A stretch of 48,606 bases of DNA from Sulfobacillus sp. (GTDB lineage: Bacteria > Bacillota > Sulfobacillia > Sulfobacillales > Sulfobacillaceae): positions 1 through 48,606 of the forward strand of contig DAIDDL010000030.1 of the NCBI GenBank assembly GCA_027309085.1. Direction: 5' to 3'. Every line of letters begins with the position of its first letter. Position 1 is the first letter of the stretch. Shown here piece after piece: positions 15,580 to 24,553 of this stretch. Made by a program: the position numbers and the translations under genes. The notes beneath the pieces are model-generated. The model saw only the letters and a program-made list of their open reading frames with translations, was not told the DNA's origin and searched no databases.

Positions 15580-16640
15580 GGCCGGGCCACCTCGCGGTAC
15601 AGGGCCTGATGCGCCCGCCGGCTTCCCTGCCAGGTGGGCAGGCGGCCGCCCAGAGGGAGCGCTGGGTGTTCCACGGCGCGAATCATCGCCTGAGCCCACA
15701 GATCCGGATCATCTGCCCGGACGATATCCAGTCCCGGGATATTGACGTCCAGCACCCCTCCCGTGGGCGTGGCCACCACCGGGCAGCCAAACCAAAGCGC
15801 TTCGAAAGCGCCTAGGCCGAACCCCTCGTAAAGAGACGGCTGCACATAGGCTGCAGCCTCATGGTACAGCCGCACGCTGCGCGCGTCGTCCACGTATCCC
15901 AAAATATGCACCCGGTCAGCCAGGTCAAAGGACCGGTACACCTGCCAAAAATCTTCGTTGTTCCACCCATTGGATCCCGCCAGCACCAAGTGGTGGGGAA
16001 GGTGGCCCCCGCGGACTGCCTGGGCGTAGGCCCGCAGCAGGAAGGTCAGATTCTTGCGGGGCTCCACCGTCCCCACATGCAAGAAATAGGGAAGGCCCTG
16101 CAGGCTTTCTCCGCCAGGAAGAATCCCTGACAGCCGGTCCGCGCCCAGGGGAATCACCCGGATCCGTGCCGGGTCTGTCCGGGGAAACATTTCCTGAAGG
16201 TCCGCCTGCACCTCCCGGGAGGGAACAATAATGGCAGACGCCTGTGCCACCGAGCGCTTGACCATCTGCCGCAGGTAGCGGACGGTATCTGCCCGGACAG
16301 TGGAGGGCATGCGCAAGAAAGCGAGGTCGTGGACCGTCACCACCCGCTTGGCGCGGGCCCAGGGAGGGATGCTGAAGGCTGGCCCGTGAAACACATCAAA
16401 GGAGCGGTGCGCCAGATACCAGGGCAGGAGGACACTTTGCCACGGCACTCCCCGCACCCGGCGGATCACCTCAACGGGAACCGCATTCTCCTGGAGCTGG
16501 CGGGATTCGTAGGACAGGGCCGTCACCTGCATGTCTTCGGCCCCGTCCCCTGCCCGCAGAATCTGCGCGACGTACTGCGCAATTCCCGCCCGCTGCGCCT
16601 GACCCGACAAAACCCTCGCATCCACTGCCACCCGGATCAC
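15576..16640 (-). CDS. GT4 glycosyltransferase
   Basis: 354 residues, normal GT4 length. The N-terminal Rossmann half starts IRVAVDARVLSGQAQRAGI and the C-terminal half holds FLHVGTVEPRKN and the donor-site signature LYEGFGLGAFEALWFGCPVV with the E-x7-E pair. It overlaps the downstream GT2 gene by 4 bases and the upstream gene by 4, so all are translationally coupled. The likely job is one elongation step in assembly of a surface glycan; mannosyl- or rhamnosyltransferase activity is usual in this subgroup but cannot be told here. Confidence 0.86.
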   Translation of the reverse strand: MIRVAVDARVLSGQAQRAGIAQYVAQILRAGDGAEDMQVTALSYESRQLQENAVPVEVIRRVRGVPWQSVLLPWYLAHRSFDVFHGPAFSIPPWARAKRVVTVHDLAFLRMPSTVRADTVRYLRQMVKRSVAQASAIIVPSREVQADLQEMFPRTDPARIRVIPLGADRLSGILPGGESLQGLPYFLHVGTVEPRKNLTFLLRAYAQAVRGGHLPHHLVLAGSNGWNNEDFWQVYRSFDLADRVHILGYVDDARSVRLYHEAAAYVQPSLYEGFGLGAFEALWFGCPVVATPTGGVLDVNIPGLDIVRADDPDLWAQAMIRAVEHPALPLGGRLPTWQGSRRAHQALYREVARP

Positions 16641-18601
16641 TGCTCGCCGCCTCCTTTTGCCGCCCGCTGCGCCAGTCTTTTCACCGGTCTCTTAATCCAG
16701 CCCGGCAAGCGCCGGGCCGCCTGCCGGAAGATGCCGCCTGCTGCGGGGCCAAACTGAGCCTCCCGGGCCCGTTCCCACTGATCCACGAGCACATCCAGCC
16801 CGGATCCCCCTAAAAGACCGCTGTGCTCCTGCCACAGCGCTTTGACCGCCGCTGTCCTCCAAGGCGCGTCCGCTTGGGGTATGTAGACACCCAAAGCGGG
16901 CAGCAGCTCTGCTTGGAGGCCGATGCGCGCCAGGTAAATCAATATCTGCCATTGAGGCCACAAGGCGGGGTCGGGGCGGTCTTCCCAGAGGCTGTCGGCC
17001 AGCGCCCGCCTGCGGACAACCGGACGGGCATAGCACTGTTCCGGAACGAGAGCGCGGCTCCGGTCCAGATCCTCCGGCGCCTCCCAAAAAGGCTCTTGGC
17101 CAATGCTGGCCATAGGGTAGACCGCACTCAGCTCCGGATTTCGGGCCAGCGCCATGGCCGCTTGCGAGAGAAAATCCGGGTCCCACTGCTCTGAGGTCGC
17201 CACAAACGCCACCAGATCCCCGGCAGACTCCCGCCAGGCGCTGGTAAACTCCGGATCTCCCGCCACCACCCGCACCCGCGGAGGGAGCGGGCCAAAATCT
17301 GGGACTGCGGGATCCGCCTGCGCCAGCAGGATCTCGCTGACAGCCGGAGATTCGAGCAAGGAGCGCAGCACCTGGCCCCTCGCCTCTTGGTCCGGCCCGT
17401 CCTGGACAATCACTGTCAGGGAAAGCGGGGACTCCCGCCCAGTTTCGAAACTGTTGGGAGCCATGTCCTGGAGTGCTGCCAAAATCCCCCCGGGTGCCGC
17501 CGCCAGGGCGGTCACCCGCTCCTTCGCCTCCTGACCCAAGGACGCGGCCAGTGCTGGATCCTGAAGAATTTCAGCCAGAGCCAGGGAAAATGAGGGCTGG
17601 TGCTCTGGATTGATGAGCACCCCCGCCCCGCCTTCAAGCATTTCCCGCATGCCGCCCCATTTTGAAGCGATGACCGGCAGCCCCTGCGACATCGCTTCCA
17701 GACACACATTCGGCCAGTTTTCGAAACGGCTGGGAAACACCACCACCCGGGCCCCGGCATAGAAGTTCTGCAGAGCATCGCGTCCAACCGCTCCCAAAAA
17801 GGAGACCTTGTCCCGCACCGCGGAGGGAATGTGCGACTCCAGGTGCGCCCGGAAGGACCGGGACCGGTACAGGGTATCCTGGCCGGCAAGCTGCAGCTCG
17901 AACTCCAGCCCCTCCTGCCACAGCGGGATGCAGGCGTCCACGAGCAGGTCGACCCCCTTGCGGTATTCCAGCCGCCCGGCGTACAGAACCCGGGGGGGAC
18001 CGCCAGCCGGGCTGGCTTGTGAGGTTGCTCCCGGGAAAACCGGGAGAGGGTGGCGGGTGACCGCCACAGGACGCTGGCTCTGGTCCTCATACTCCCGGGC
18101 CAGGTCCTCCGACGGCGCGCTCAGCACGTCGCAGTAGCGCATGGCATAGCGCTCCGCCAGGTAAATGCGGCGGCGCCCACCGTCGGGAATTTCCTGGTTG
18201 ATGCGGTCGCAGACCTCCAAGGACATGTGGCCGTGAACCCGCAAAACCGTCCCGGCAAATTCTCCGAGAAGCCTTTTGGCTTTTACGGTAAAGTAGCCTT
18301 CGGCCAGATAGTCGGGAAATTCGACCAGATCCCAGTGCGCCTGCTTCTCGAGGGACCGGATCTTCTGGTACAGCGCGTACGAATACCCCCAGGCAAATTC
18401 TTTAAAGCGCGGGTCCGCCTGGACAAACTCAAATTGATAAGGTGCTTCAACCTGCGGGGCCGGTCCCTCGGCTGCCATGGTGATCACCCTCACCGTGTGC
18501 CCGTCTTGCGCCAGGGCCCGAGCCCAGCTCTGGGCATACACGCCAATGCCACCCGAGGGATTGATGCCGGGAAATTCCCGGCTGGCTAAAAGAATGTTCA
18601 T
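16637..18601 (-). CDS. GT4 glycosyltransferase fused to a degenerate GT2-like domain
   Basis: 654 residues. Residues 1-390 are GT4, with GINPSGGIGVYAQSWARAL at the start, VLYAGRLEYRKG near 210 and RFENWPNVCLEAMSQGLPV for the nucleotide-sugar site. Residues about 400-640 begin LSLTVIVQDG and keep the order of a GT-A domain (SAGDLVAFVATSEQWDPDFL), but the metal-binding DxD is replaced by ATSEQW, so this half may be non-catalytic or act as a scaffold. It overlaps both neighbours by 4 bases (ATGA). A two-step polymerase or chain-length controller is possible; that is speculation. Confidence 0.8.
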   Translation of the reverse strand: MNILLASREFPGINPSGGIGVYAQSWARALAQDGHTVRVITMAAEGPAPQVEAPYQFEFVQADPRFKEFAWGYSYALYQKIRSLEKQAHWDLVEFPDYLAEGYFTVKAKRLLGEFAGTVLRVHGHMSLEVCDRINQEIPDGGRRRIYLAERYAMRYCDVLSAPSEDLAREYEDQSQRPVAVTRHPLPVFPGATSQASPAGGPPRVLYAGRLEYRKGVDLLVDACIPLWQEGLEFELQLAGQDTLYRSRSFRAHLESHIPSAVRDKVSFLGAVGRDALQNFYAGARVVVFPSRFENWPNVCLEAMSQGLPVIASKWGGMREMLEGGAGVLINPEHQPSFSLALAEILQDPALAASLGQEAKERVTALAAAPGGILAALQDMAPNSFETGRESPLSLTVIVQDGPDQEARGQVLRSLLESPAVSEILLAQADPAVPDFGPLPPRVRVVAGDPEFTSAWRESAGDLVAFVATSEQWDPDFLSQAAMALARNPELSAVYPMASIGQEPFWEAPEDLDRSRALVPEQCYARPVVRRRALADSLWEDRPDPALWPQWQILIYLARIGLQAELLPALGVYIPQADAPWRTAAVKALWQEHSGLLGGSGLDVLVDQWERAREAQFGPAAGGIFRQAARRLPGWIKRPVKRLAQRAAKGGGEQ

Positions 18602-19701
18602 AAGGCACCGTGACCTAAATGGTGCAAAACCTGTTCATAGCTCTGGTGGGTCAGGTCCGCCGTCGTCTGCCAGTCGAAAGTTCCCGCCCAGGCCAACCCC
18701 TGCTCGGCCATCTCTCTTTGCCGCACCGGGTCGCCCATAATTTGCTGGACCGCTTGCGCGATGGCGTGGGGGTCGAGGGTGTCTGCCAGCGCGGCTGCGG
18801 TCCCGGCCACTTCAGGCAGGGAACTGTTGCCCCCTGTAACGACGGGACAGCCCAAAGCCATCGCTTCCAGCACCGGCAGGCCAAACCCCTCATACAGACT
18901 GGGATAGACAAAGCAGCCGGCCCGGCGGTACAGCTCCTCAAGCCTGTCATCCCCCACCATGCCCAGCACCTCAAGATTTGGGACCTCAGGCACAGGGAAT
19001 TGCGCCAGGCGCCTGGCCTCCATTCCCACAATCTTGACACCAATGCCGAGTGCCGTAAGTTCACGCGCCGCCTCCAGCATTCCGGCGGTATTCTTCCGGG
19101 GATCCTGAGCGCCTAAGGCCAGCACATAGGGATCCTTGGGCCATGTCACCTCCCCGGGGGAATATTTCGGCGCCAGAGGGGTGACAACAATCCGGTCTCG
19201 CGGCACCCCCAGCACTGTATGGATATCGCTGGCCGCATGGCGCGACACAGTTAAGATGAGCTGGGCGCGGGGAGCGGCCCGCTTAAGGGCATTCATGCGG
19301 TACAGGCGGCTCAAGTGGTGGCGCCAGGGGATCTTTCCGCCAAAGAGATGGCCCCGGCGCCATTCAATCACGTCGTGCACCGTCATCACCACGGGCACGG
19401 AGGAGAGCAGCGGGCCAATATTGGCAGTCGCGTGCACCAGTTGGTGCTGCCGGACGGCGAGAGGAAATACGCGCTGCTCCCACCAAAAGAAATTCGGCGC
19501 AGACAGAATCTCCACCGCATAGGCCGCCTGAAACTCCCGCACTACAGACGGGTCGGCGCTGCGGTCCCCATACAGCCGCAGGTCATAGGACCGGGGCATA
19601 TCGGCCAGACGGCGCATTAACTGGAACACATACTCTCCGATTCCCCTCCGCGGACTTTGCAGTCCATAGCGGGCATCCACGGCAATCACACAGGAACCCA
19701 C
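18598..19701 (-). CDS. GT4 glycosyltransferase
   Basis: 367 residues. VIAVDARYGLQSPRRGIGEY is a typical GT4 opening, LALGAQDPRKN marks the linker into the C-terminal domain, and SLYEGFGLPVLEAMALGCPVV supplies the donor-binding E-x7-E. GTG at 19701 is chosen because it follows GGAGG by 10 bases and lies next to the stop of the ABC ATPase gene; an ATG 36 codons upstream would overlap that gene with no homology. It is directly downstream of the ABC exporter genes, so it probably builds the glycan that this exporter moves. Confidence 0.85.
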   Translation of the reverse strand: MGSCVIAVDARYGLQSPRRGIGEYVFQLMRRLADMPRSYDLRLYGDRSADPSVVREFQAAYAVEILSAPNFFWWEQRVFPLAVRQHQLVHATANIGPLLSSVPVVMTVHDVIEWRRGHLFGGKIPWRHHLSRLYRMNALKRAAPRAQLILTVSRHAASDIHTVLGVPRDRIVVTPLAPKYSPGEVTWPKDPYVLALGAQDPRKNTAGMLEAARELTALGIGVKIVGMEARRLAQFPVPEVPNLEVLGMVGDDRLEELYRRAGCFVYPSLYEGFGLPVLEAMALGCPVVTGGNSSLPEVAGTAAALADTLDPHAIAQAVQQIMGDPVRQREMAEQGLAWAGTFDWQTTADLTHQSYEQVLHHLGHGAL

Positions 19702-19702
19702 G

Positions 19703-20899
19703 TCAGCCCATCCTCCAGGTATGGGGCAGCACCAGCAACCCAGGGGTGTTCCGCATCGACTGAATGTGCACCGCCAAGACCCCTGGCCACTCATCCAGGC
19801 GCCGCCCATTTTCGTCGTACACCGCGCAGGTCACATCATACTCTCCCGTGGTCAGAAAGAGGTTGGCCAACTCCATGCTCAGCCGGTTTACCCCCGGCTT
19901 GAGACGCACGGGCGCATTGTCAAGCACCGTGGAGAAAGTGGCCAGTTCCAGCCCGTCAGGGCGTCTGAGAACCAGACTGACGTGCCCCAAAAATTCATGG
20001 CTGCTGTCATTGCGCAAATCCAGCGTCACAGAGACCTGTTCCCCGGAAGAGAGCGTGTCCACCCGCTGGCCCTGGCTGACTAGAAACGCTTCCTGGACCT
20101 GTATGGGGCCGGGGTGTGCCGGTGCCTGCTCGGATTCCGCCGCAGGCGTGCGGCTCTGGTCCATCAGACTTTGCCGGTACGCCAGCACCACGTCGCGGGG
20201 CAGCCCGGTTTTCTGCATGACACCCTTGCTGATCCAGATGGCCTGGTCCATCAGCCGCTCAATGGACGACAGGTCATGGGAGACCAATAGGATGCTGGTG
20301 CCCTCCCTCTTCATGTGAAAAATCCGGTCCATGCACTTTTGCTGGAAAGCTTCGTCGCCCACCGCCAAGATTTCGTCCACAATCAATATTTCAGGGTCGA
20401 CACTGGTGGCGACGGCAAAACCCAGACGGGCATGCATTCCAGACGAGTAGTACTTGACGGGTGTATCGATGAAGGGCCGGATCTCCGCAAATTCAATGAT
20501 CTCTTCCATCTTTTTCTCAATGGCCTTGCGCCCGATCCCCAAAATGGACGCGTTTAAATAGACATTCTCCCGGCCCGTGAAATCCGGGTGAAATCCTGCG
20601 CCCAGCTCCACCAGTGCGGAAACCCGGCCGTGCAGCTTGACGTGCCCCTCGGTGGGGCTCATGGTGCGGGTGAGAATTTTCAAAAGGGTGCTCTTGCCGG
20701 AGCCGTTGTTGCCCACAATGCCAAATGAATGGCCTGCCGGCATGTCGAGAGAGACGTCGCGCAAGGCCCAGAAGGGCTCGGTGGGAGGCTTCCTGCGCCC
20801 TTTGGGGATCATCCGGGTCAAAAGCTGGCCGACACTGTCGGCTCGGTCCTTGCGCAGCAGAAACCGTTTCCAGACATGCTCCACTTCAATATGGGCCAT
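19703..20899 (-). CDS. wzt: Polysaccharide ABC exporter ATPase (Wzt type)
   Basis: 398 residues. Walker A GNNGSGKST at 63-71, the family's altered signature YSSGM at 151-155, Walker B ILIVDE at 171-176 and the H-loop VSHD complete one ATPase domain. Residues about 260-398 form a beta-sandwich like the Wzt carbohydrate-binding domain (LVLRRPDGLELATF), which in characterised systems recognises the non-reducing end of the finished glycan. The ATG follows the permease stop by one base with AGGTGA as binding site. With the permease it exports an undecaprenyl-linked polysaccharide or teichoic-type polymer. Confidence 0.9.
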   Translation of the reverse strand: MAHIEVEHVWKRFLLRKDRADSVGQLLTRMIPKGRRKPPTEPFWALRDVSLDMPAGHSFGIVGNNGSGKSTLLKILTRTMSPTEGHVKLHGRVSALVELGAGFHPDFTGRENVYLNASILGIGRKAIEKKMEEIIEFAEIRPFIDTPVKYYSSGMHARLGFAVATSVDPEILIVDEILAVGDEAFQQKCMDRIFHMKREGTSILLVSHDLSSIERLMDQAIWISKGVMQKTGLPRDVVLAYRQSLMDQSRTPAAESEQAPAHPGPIQVQEAFLVSQGQRVDTLSSGEQVSVTLDLRNDSSHEFLGHVSLVLRRPDGLELATFSTVLDNAPVRLKPGVNRLSMELANLFLTTGEYDVTCAVYDENGRRLDEWPGVLAVHIQSMRNTPGLLVLPHTWRMG

Positions 20900-21757
20900 T
20901 TACATCACCTCGGAAAACATCGGCTCAATGCGGCGGAATAAACTGATGCCGGCCATAAACACAAAGGCGGTCCAGGCGACAGCTCCCCAGGCAAACTGCG
21001 GATATTGCAGGTGCCCCGTGAATATCACATCGCGCTCCATCTGCAGGATGCTGCCGATGGGATTCATCAAGAGAATGCTGCGCAGACTGGGCTTCAAATT
21101 GGTGATGGGGTACATCACCGGCGAAAAGTACATCCACACCAGCAGCAAGAGCCCCATCAGCTGATTGATGTCACGGTAGAGCACGTTCAAAGCCGCCACC
21201 AGGTAGCCGATCCCCAGCGTGAAGAACACCTGCAGGACAAGGATGAAAGGAATCCACAAGGTACTCCAGCAGATCGGGGTATGGTATAAGAGAATAAACA
21301 CAATCAGGACACCCAGGGAAAACATAAAGTCGATGAAACGGGCCAGGACGGCTGCCGTCGGCAGCACAATCCGCGGAAAATAGATTTTAGCCAGCAAAGA
21401 AGCGTTTCCCGAAACACTGCCCACCGCCGACATGATGCCGTTGGCGAAAAAGTTCCAGAAGGTAATGCCTGTCAGCATGAACACCACATAGGGAATAGGC
21501 TTGCTGGATTCATGAAAAATCACCCCAAAGACAAATCCGAAAATCCCTGCCGTCACCAGCGGATTGATAATCGCCCAGTACAGCCCGAGAATCGAATGCT
21601 TATAGCGGGTCTCCACGTCGCGCACCGCTAGATTGCGGGTCAATTCCACGCCCAGCAGCAGCTGGCGCCACCGCGCCTTCCATACCGACCCCGCCTGGGG
21701 TTCCGGAGTATGGGGAGCCTGCGCCTCTTGGCCATCTACCCGTACAGAATGTGACAC
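20900..21757 (-). CDS. wzm: Polysaccharide ABC exporter permease (Wzm type, ABC-2)
   Basis: 285 residues with about six membrane helices. The amphipathic N-terminal segment (LAVRDVETRYKHSILGLYW) and the loop YFPRIVLPTAAVL are typical of O-antigen/teichoic acid ABC-2 permeases. GTG start, with AGGGAG 8 bases upstream. Paired with the ATPase whose start abuts its stop. The conserved YFSPVMYP motif lies in the fifth helix. The direction of transport is outward. Confidence 0.9.
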   Translation of the reverse strand: MSHSVRVDGQEAQAPHTPEPQAGSVWKARWRQLLLGVELTRNLAVRDVETRYKHSILGLYWAIINPLVTAGIFGFVFGVIFHESSKPIPYVVFMLTGITFWNFFANGIMSAVGSVSGNASLLAKIYFPRIVLPTAAVLARFIDFMFSLGVLIVFILLYHTPICWSTLWIPFILVLQVFFTLGIGYLVAALNVLYRDINQLMGLLLLVWMYFSPVMYPITNLKPSLRSILLMNPIGSILQMERDVIFTGHLQYPQFAWGAVAWTAFVFMAGISLFRRIEPMFSEVM

Positions 21758-21857
21758 CTTCTTCGCTCCCTTTGCTTTCTCGCAGCCACTCAGCCGATTC
21801 GCATGCCTTCGCTAATTTTAGACATCTCACGGCTTATTGCCAACACTGCACCGTGCA

Positions 21858-23243
21858 TTACGGCTGGCCGACAATTTTCAGCACCTGCACCCCGCCCTGG
21901 TCGTAAATCACCCGGGCCCGGCTCTTATTGGCCGCCAGCGCGGCCACCGCCCGGTAAACGGAAGCGGGCGCCGTGTGGTCGCTGAACTGGGTATCCCACA
22001 CAATTTCGGAACCCGGCTCCAAATGGGACAGGTCAAGACGGCTGAAAGGCACCTGGTTGACCGTAAAACCCAGATGGGGCAGCACATTATTCTGCGCGTA
22101 CACGGGGTGCGCGAGGCTTACTGTGGCCAGCGCATGTTCCAGCGCCAGCCCGTTGGCGGGCCGGACCCGCCAGGCGGAATGATAGAAGTCGGCGCTCATC
22201 ACCACCAGCATCGCCAGCATCACCGCTACCCCCCCGGCGCGCACCTTGGCAGGCCAGGGAGCCTTGTGCCTCGCTGCCACATCCAGCAGCGCCAGCAGGA
22301 AAAAGGGGACCATCAGCGCGGACTTCTGGTCAAACGGCGACGTCTCGGCGGGCACGGTCGACAGCACATTCCCAGCCAGATAAACTAAAGCCAGAAGACC
22401 GTAGAAGCTGACCGGAAACTTGCGCCACCTCACCCCCACCGCCCCCAAGATCAGCACGAAGGGGGCCAGCACCCACCCTGCGTAAATGATGGGCCGATCC
22501 CCTACCCGGTGAGACCAGGGGATGCTGACCCAGCCCAGCTGGGCGATATTGCCGCTGTGCAGGTGAAGCCCGAGCAGCATCCAGGCCAGGACTCCGAGCA
22601 GGGAGACGGCTCCCCACTGCCACCCAGTTCGCCGGAAGGTGGCAATCACCGCCACCAGCAGCATGGCGACGGCGGCCTTGCTCCCGCAGCCGGTCAGCAG
22701 CGCCATAAAAGCCAGGTACCAGCCGAACCTTTGTTCCGCCATGGCTGCCAGGGCAAACAAGACCAGGGGCACCGCCAGCATGCTCATGTGGAAATCATAC
22801 AGATTGCCCGCAATCAGCAGAGGGCTCAGCAGGTACAGAGCCCCAATAAAGGATGCGGCGTCCGCAGGCACCGACCAGGCGCGAGCCAGGCGCATCAGCG
22901 GAAAATATCCGGAAGCAATGGCCAGGCTCTCCGCCAAAAACAGGAATCCCGTGCCGAGCCATGCCGCCGGATAGGCTAGAACCAGGGCAAGCCAGGCGCT
23001 GTTGGGCGCCAGCACACCGCGCCCCGTGTACAGGGAACGGGCCCACGGCCCGTAATGCACCAGAGCCGCCATCCCCTGCTGGTAGTAGCCCAGGTCAAAG
23101 CCGTGAGCCACAAACAAGCTCCAGCGCAGAATCTGCGCCGACACCACAATAGCGGCATAAGCAAAAACCCGGGTCCAAGAACCGACCCCCAATGCCTCGC
23201 CCAATTTTTCCTTTTCCGGCCTAATCCATACATCGTCGGTCAT
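21858..23243 (-). CDS. DUF2079-like polytopic membrane protein
   Basis: 461 residues with roughly nine to eleven predicted membrane helices. The segment FDLGYYQQGMAAL after the first helix resembles the FDLGxxxQ motif of DUF2079 proteins, which share a fold with GT-C membrane glycosyltransferases that use polyprenyl-phosphate sugars. The last 80 residues are a soluble tail. It is upstream of the exporter genes on the same strand with about 100 bases between, so it may head the operon. A role in adding sugars on the outer face is plausible but unproven. The AUG has GGCGGAG close upstream. Confidence 0.7.
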   Translation of the reverse strand: MTDDVWIRPEKEKLGEALGVGSWTRVFAYAAIVVSAQILRWSLFVAHGFDLGYYQQGMAALVHYGPWARSLYTGRGVLAPNSAWLALVLAYPAAWLGTGFLFLAESLAIASGYFPLMRLARAWSVPADAASFIGALYLLSPLLIAGNLYDFHMSMLAVPLVLFALAAMAEQRFGWYLAFMALLTGCGSKAAVAMLLVAVIATFRRTGWQWGAVSLLGVLAWMLLGLHLHSGNIAQLGWVSIPWSHRVGDRPIIYAGWVLAPFVLILGAVGVRWRKFPVSFYGLLALVYLAGNVLSTVPAETSPFDQKSALMVPFFLLALLDVAARHKAPWPAKVRAGGVAVMLAMLVVMSADFYHSAWRVRPANGLALEHALATVSLAHPVYAQNNVLPHLGFTVNQVPFSRLDLSHLEPGSEIVWDTQFSDHTAPASVYRAVAALAANKSRARVIYDQGGVQVLKIVGQP

Positions 23244-23374
23244 GCTCCGCCTCTTTCATATTGCCCGGCTGGGCAAACGTCCATTATTCCCTTCCTGTGA
23301 TTCTGTCACAGCCGAGCCTGCCCGGCAAGAACCCCCACAGGACGGCACTAGCTTTCGATATTTTTTGAGGTGTA

Positions 23375-23405
23375 TTGATCATTTTCGAAAGCCAGCAGTT
23401 ATAAT
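23375..23405 (+). promoter_or_regulatory. Possible promoter for sulfur oxygenase reductase
   Basis: TTGATC (23375-23380) and a perfect TATAAT (23400-23405) are separated by 19 bases, longer than ideal. The region 23340-23460 is markedly AT-rich relative to its surroundings, as expected for a promoter. Confidence 0.35.
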
Positions 23406-23531
23406 TGATTTTACCGAGTTAAATATCGGTGGATTTACATTCAATAACTGACGACGTTAGTAAAAATAACGGGCTAGTTCTCATATTTCCGCAGGGTCCA
23501 ATGAGATCTCTATACCAAGGAGGGGTACCGC

Positions 23532-24452
23532 ATGCCGCGTCCTATTGTGGCAATAAACGATGCAAAAATTGTCAATCAGCCTTCCAGTTTCAACATGTTC
23601 GAATCTGTAGGCCCCAAGGTCTGCATGGTCACCGCCAATCACTCCGGTTTCGTAGGATTTCAGAACCACGTGCAAATCGGGGTGTTCCCGATGGGCGGGC
23701 GGTACGGCGCCGCCAAGATGGACATGCACGCCGAGCTCAACCCGCTAGGCATCCGGCAGTACACCATGTGGAAGAACTGGCAGGACCACGAGGAAATGCA
23801 CTACGAGCAGTTTGACAGCATTTTCCGCCTGTGCGCCAACTGCCTGGGCATGATCATTGAGGGGCCGTGGGAAAATCTTTACGAAATCACCAGTGCCGAC
23901 CTTCCCGACAACATGGCCATGACAGACGTCCCGTCCAGACTGGGCGCATCCTTCATGGCCGGAGCCACCCCTGATGCAGTGTCTCTGCCCTACGGGCAGC
24001 GCGTGATTGCGGGCTCCGACCACAGCGTTATCCCCGGCCGGGAGCAAGAGTTTGAAACCGCGATGGAAGATCTGATGCAGATGTTTAAGAGAGCTCCGGG
24101 TTTTCTGGGATACATGGTCCTCAAACAAATCGGCGCCTCTGCGATTGGCAGCTTCCAGCTGAATCCCGAAGGAATTCACCAGGCGCTGCAGACGACAGGA
24201 GAATATCCTCCCCGCAACAAAGAGGGAAACTTCCAGTTGATCGAAGCCAAGGCAACCCCTGCGGAATATATTGTGCACATGGAATGGCAGGATCTCAATT
24301 CGGCCATGATGGGCATCTCACGGGTTGTCATCAACACCAAATTCCGGGCACAGCACGACCGGGTGCTGGCCACTCTCATCAAAGGCCCCTATGTCACCTT
24401 GTGGAACCCGATGATGGAAGATACCTCATGGCGCGAATACCTGCATGAATAG
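23532..24452 (+). CDS. sor: Sulfur oxygenase reductase
   Basis: 306 residues. The enzyme disproportionates elemental sulfur with oxygen to sulfite, thiosulfate and sulfide, without cofactors other than a mononuclear iron, in the cytosol as a large hollow shell. Every key residue of the Acidianus enzyme is present at the expected place: Cys31 (PKVCMVTA), the iron ligands His85 and His89 (HEEMH) and Glu113 (PWENLYEI), and Cys100/Cys103 (RLCANC). The opening MPRPIVAIND and the end PMMEDTSWREYLHE also match the family. AAGGAGGGG precedes the ATG. It is monocistronic, divergent from the glycan operon and followed by a strong hairpin. This is the best single clue to the lifestyle of the organism. 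Confidence 0.97.
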   Translation: MPRPIVAINDAKIVNQPSSFNMFESVGPKVCMVTANHSGFVGFQNHVQIGVFPMGGRYGAAKMDMHAELNPLGIRQYTMWKNWQDHEEMHYEQFDSIFRLCANCLGMIIEGPWENLYEITSADLPDNMAMTDVPSRLGASFMAGATPDAVSLPYGQRVIAGSDHSVIPGREQEFETAMEDLMQMFKRAPGFLGYMVLKQIGASAIGSFQLNPEGIHQALQTTGEYPPRNKEGNFQLIEAKATPAEYIVHMEWQDLNSAMMGISRVVINTKFRAQHDRVLATLIKGPYVTLWNPMMEDTSWREYLHE

Positions 24453-24465
24453 CTTTTATTCACGG

Positions 24466-24503
24466 CCTGCACGCAAAGAGCCCCGTGGGGTCTTGCGTGC
24501 AGG
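24466..24503. terminator. Hairpin after sor, likely terminator between convergent genes
   Basis: CCTGCACGCAA (24466-24476) pairs perfectly with TTGCGTGCAGG (24493-24503), with a further CCCC/GGGG pairing in the loop. No T-run follows, so termination strength is uncertain. Confidence 0.6.
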
Positions 24504-24553
24504 TCCCTTCACATATCCCACCTCCAGGCCCATCAGCCAATCTCATAACACAT

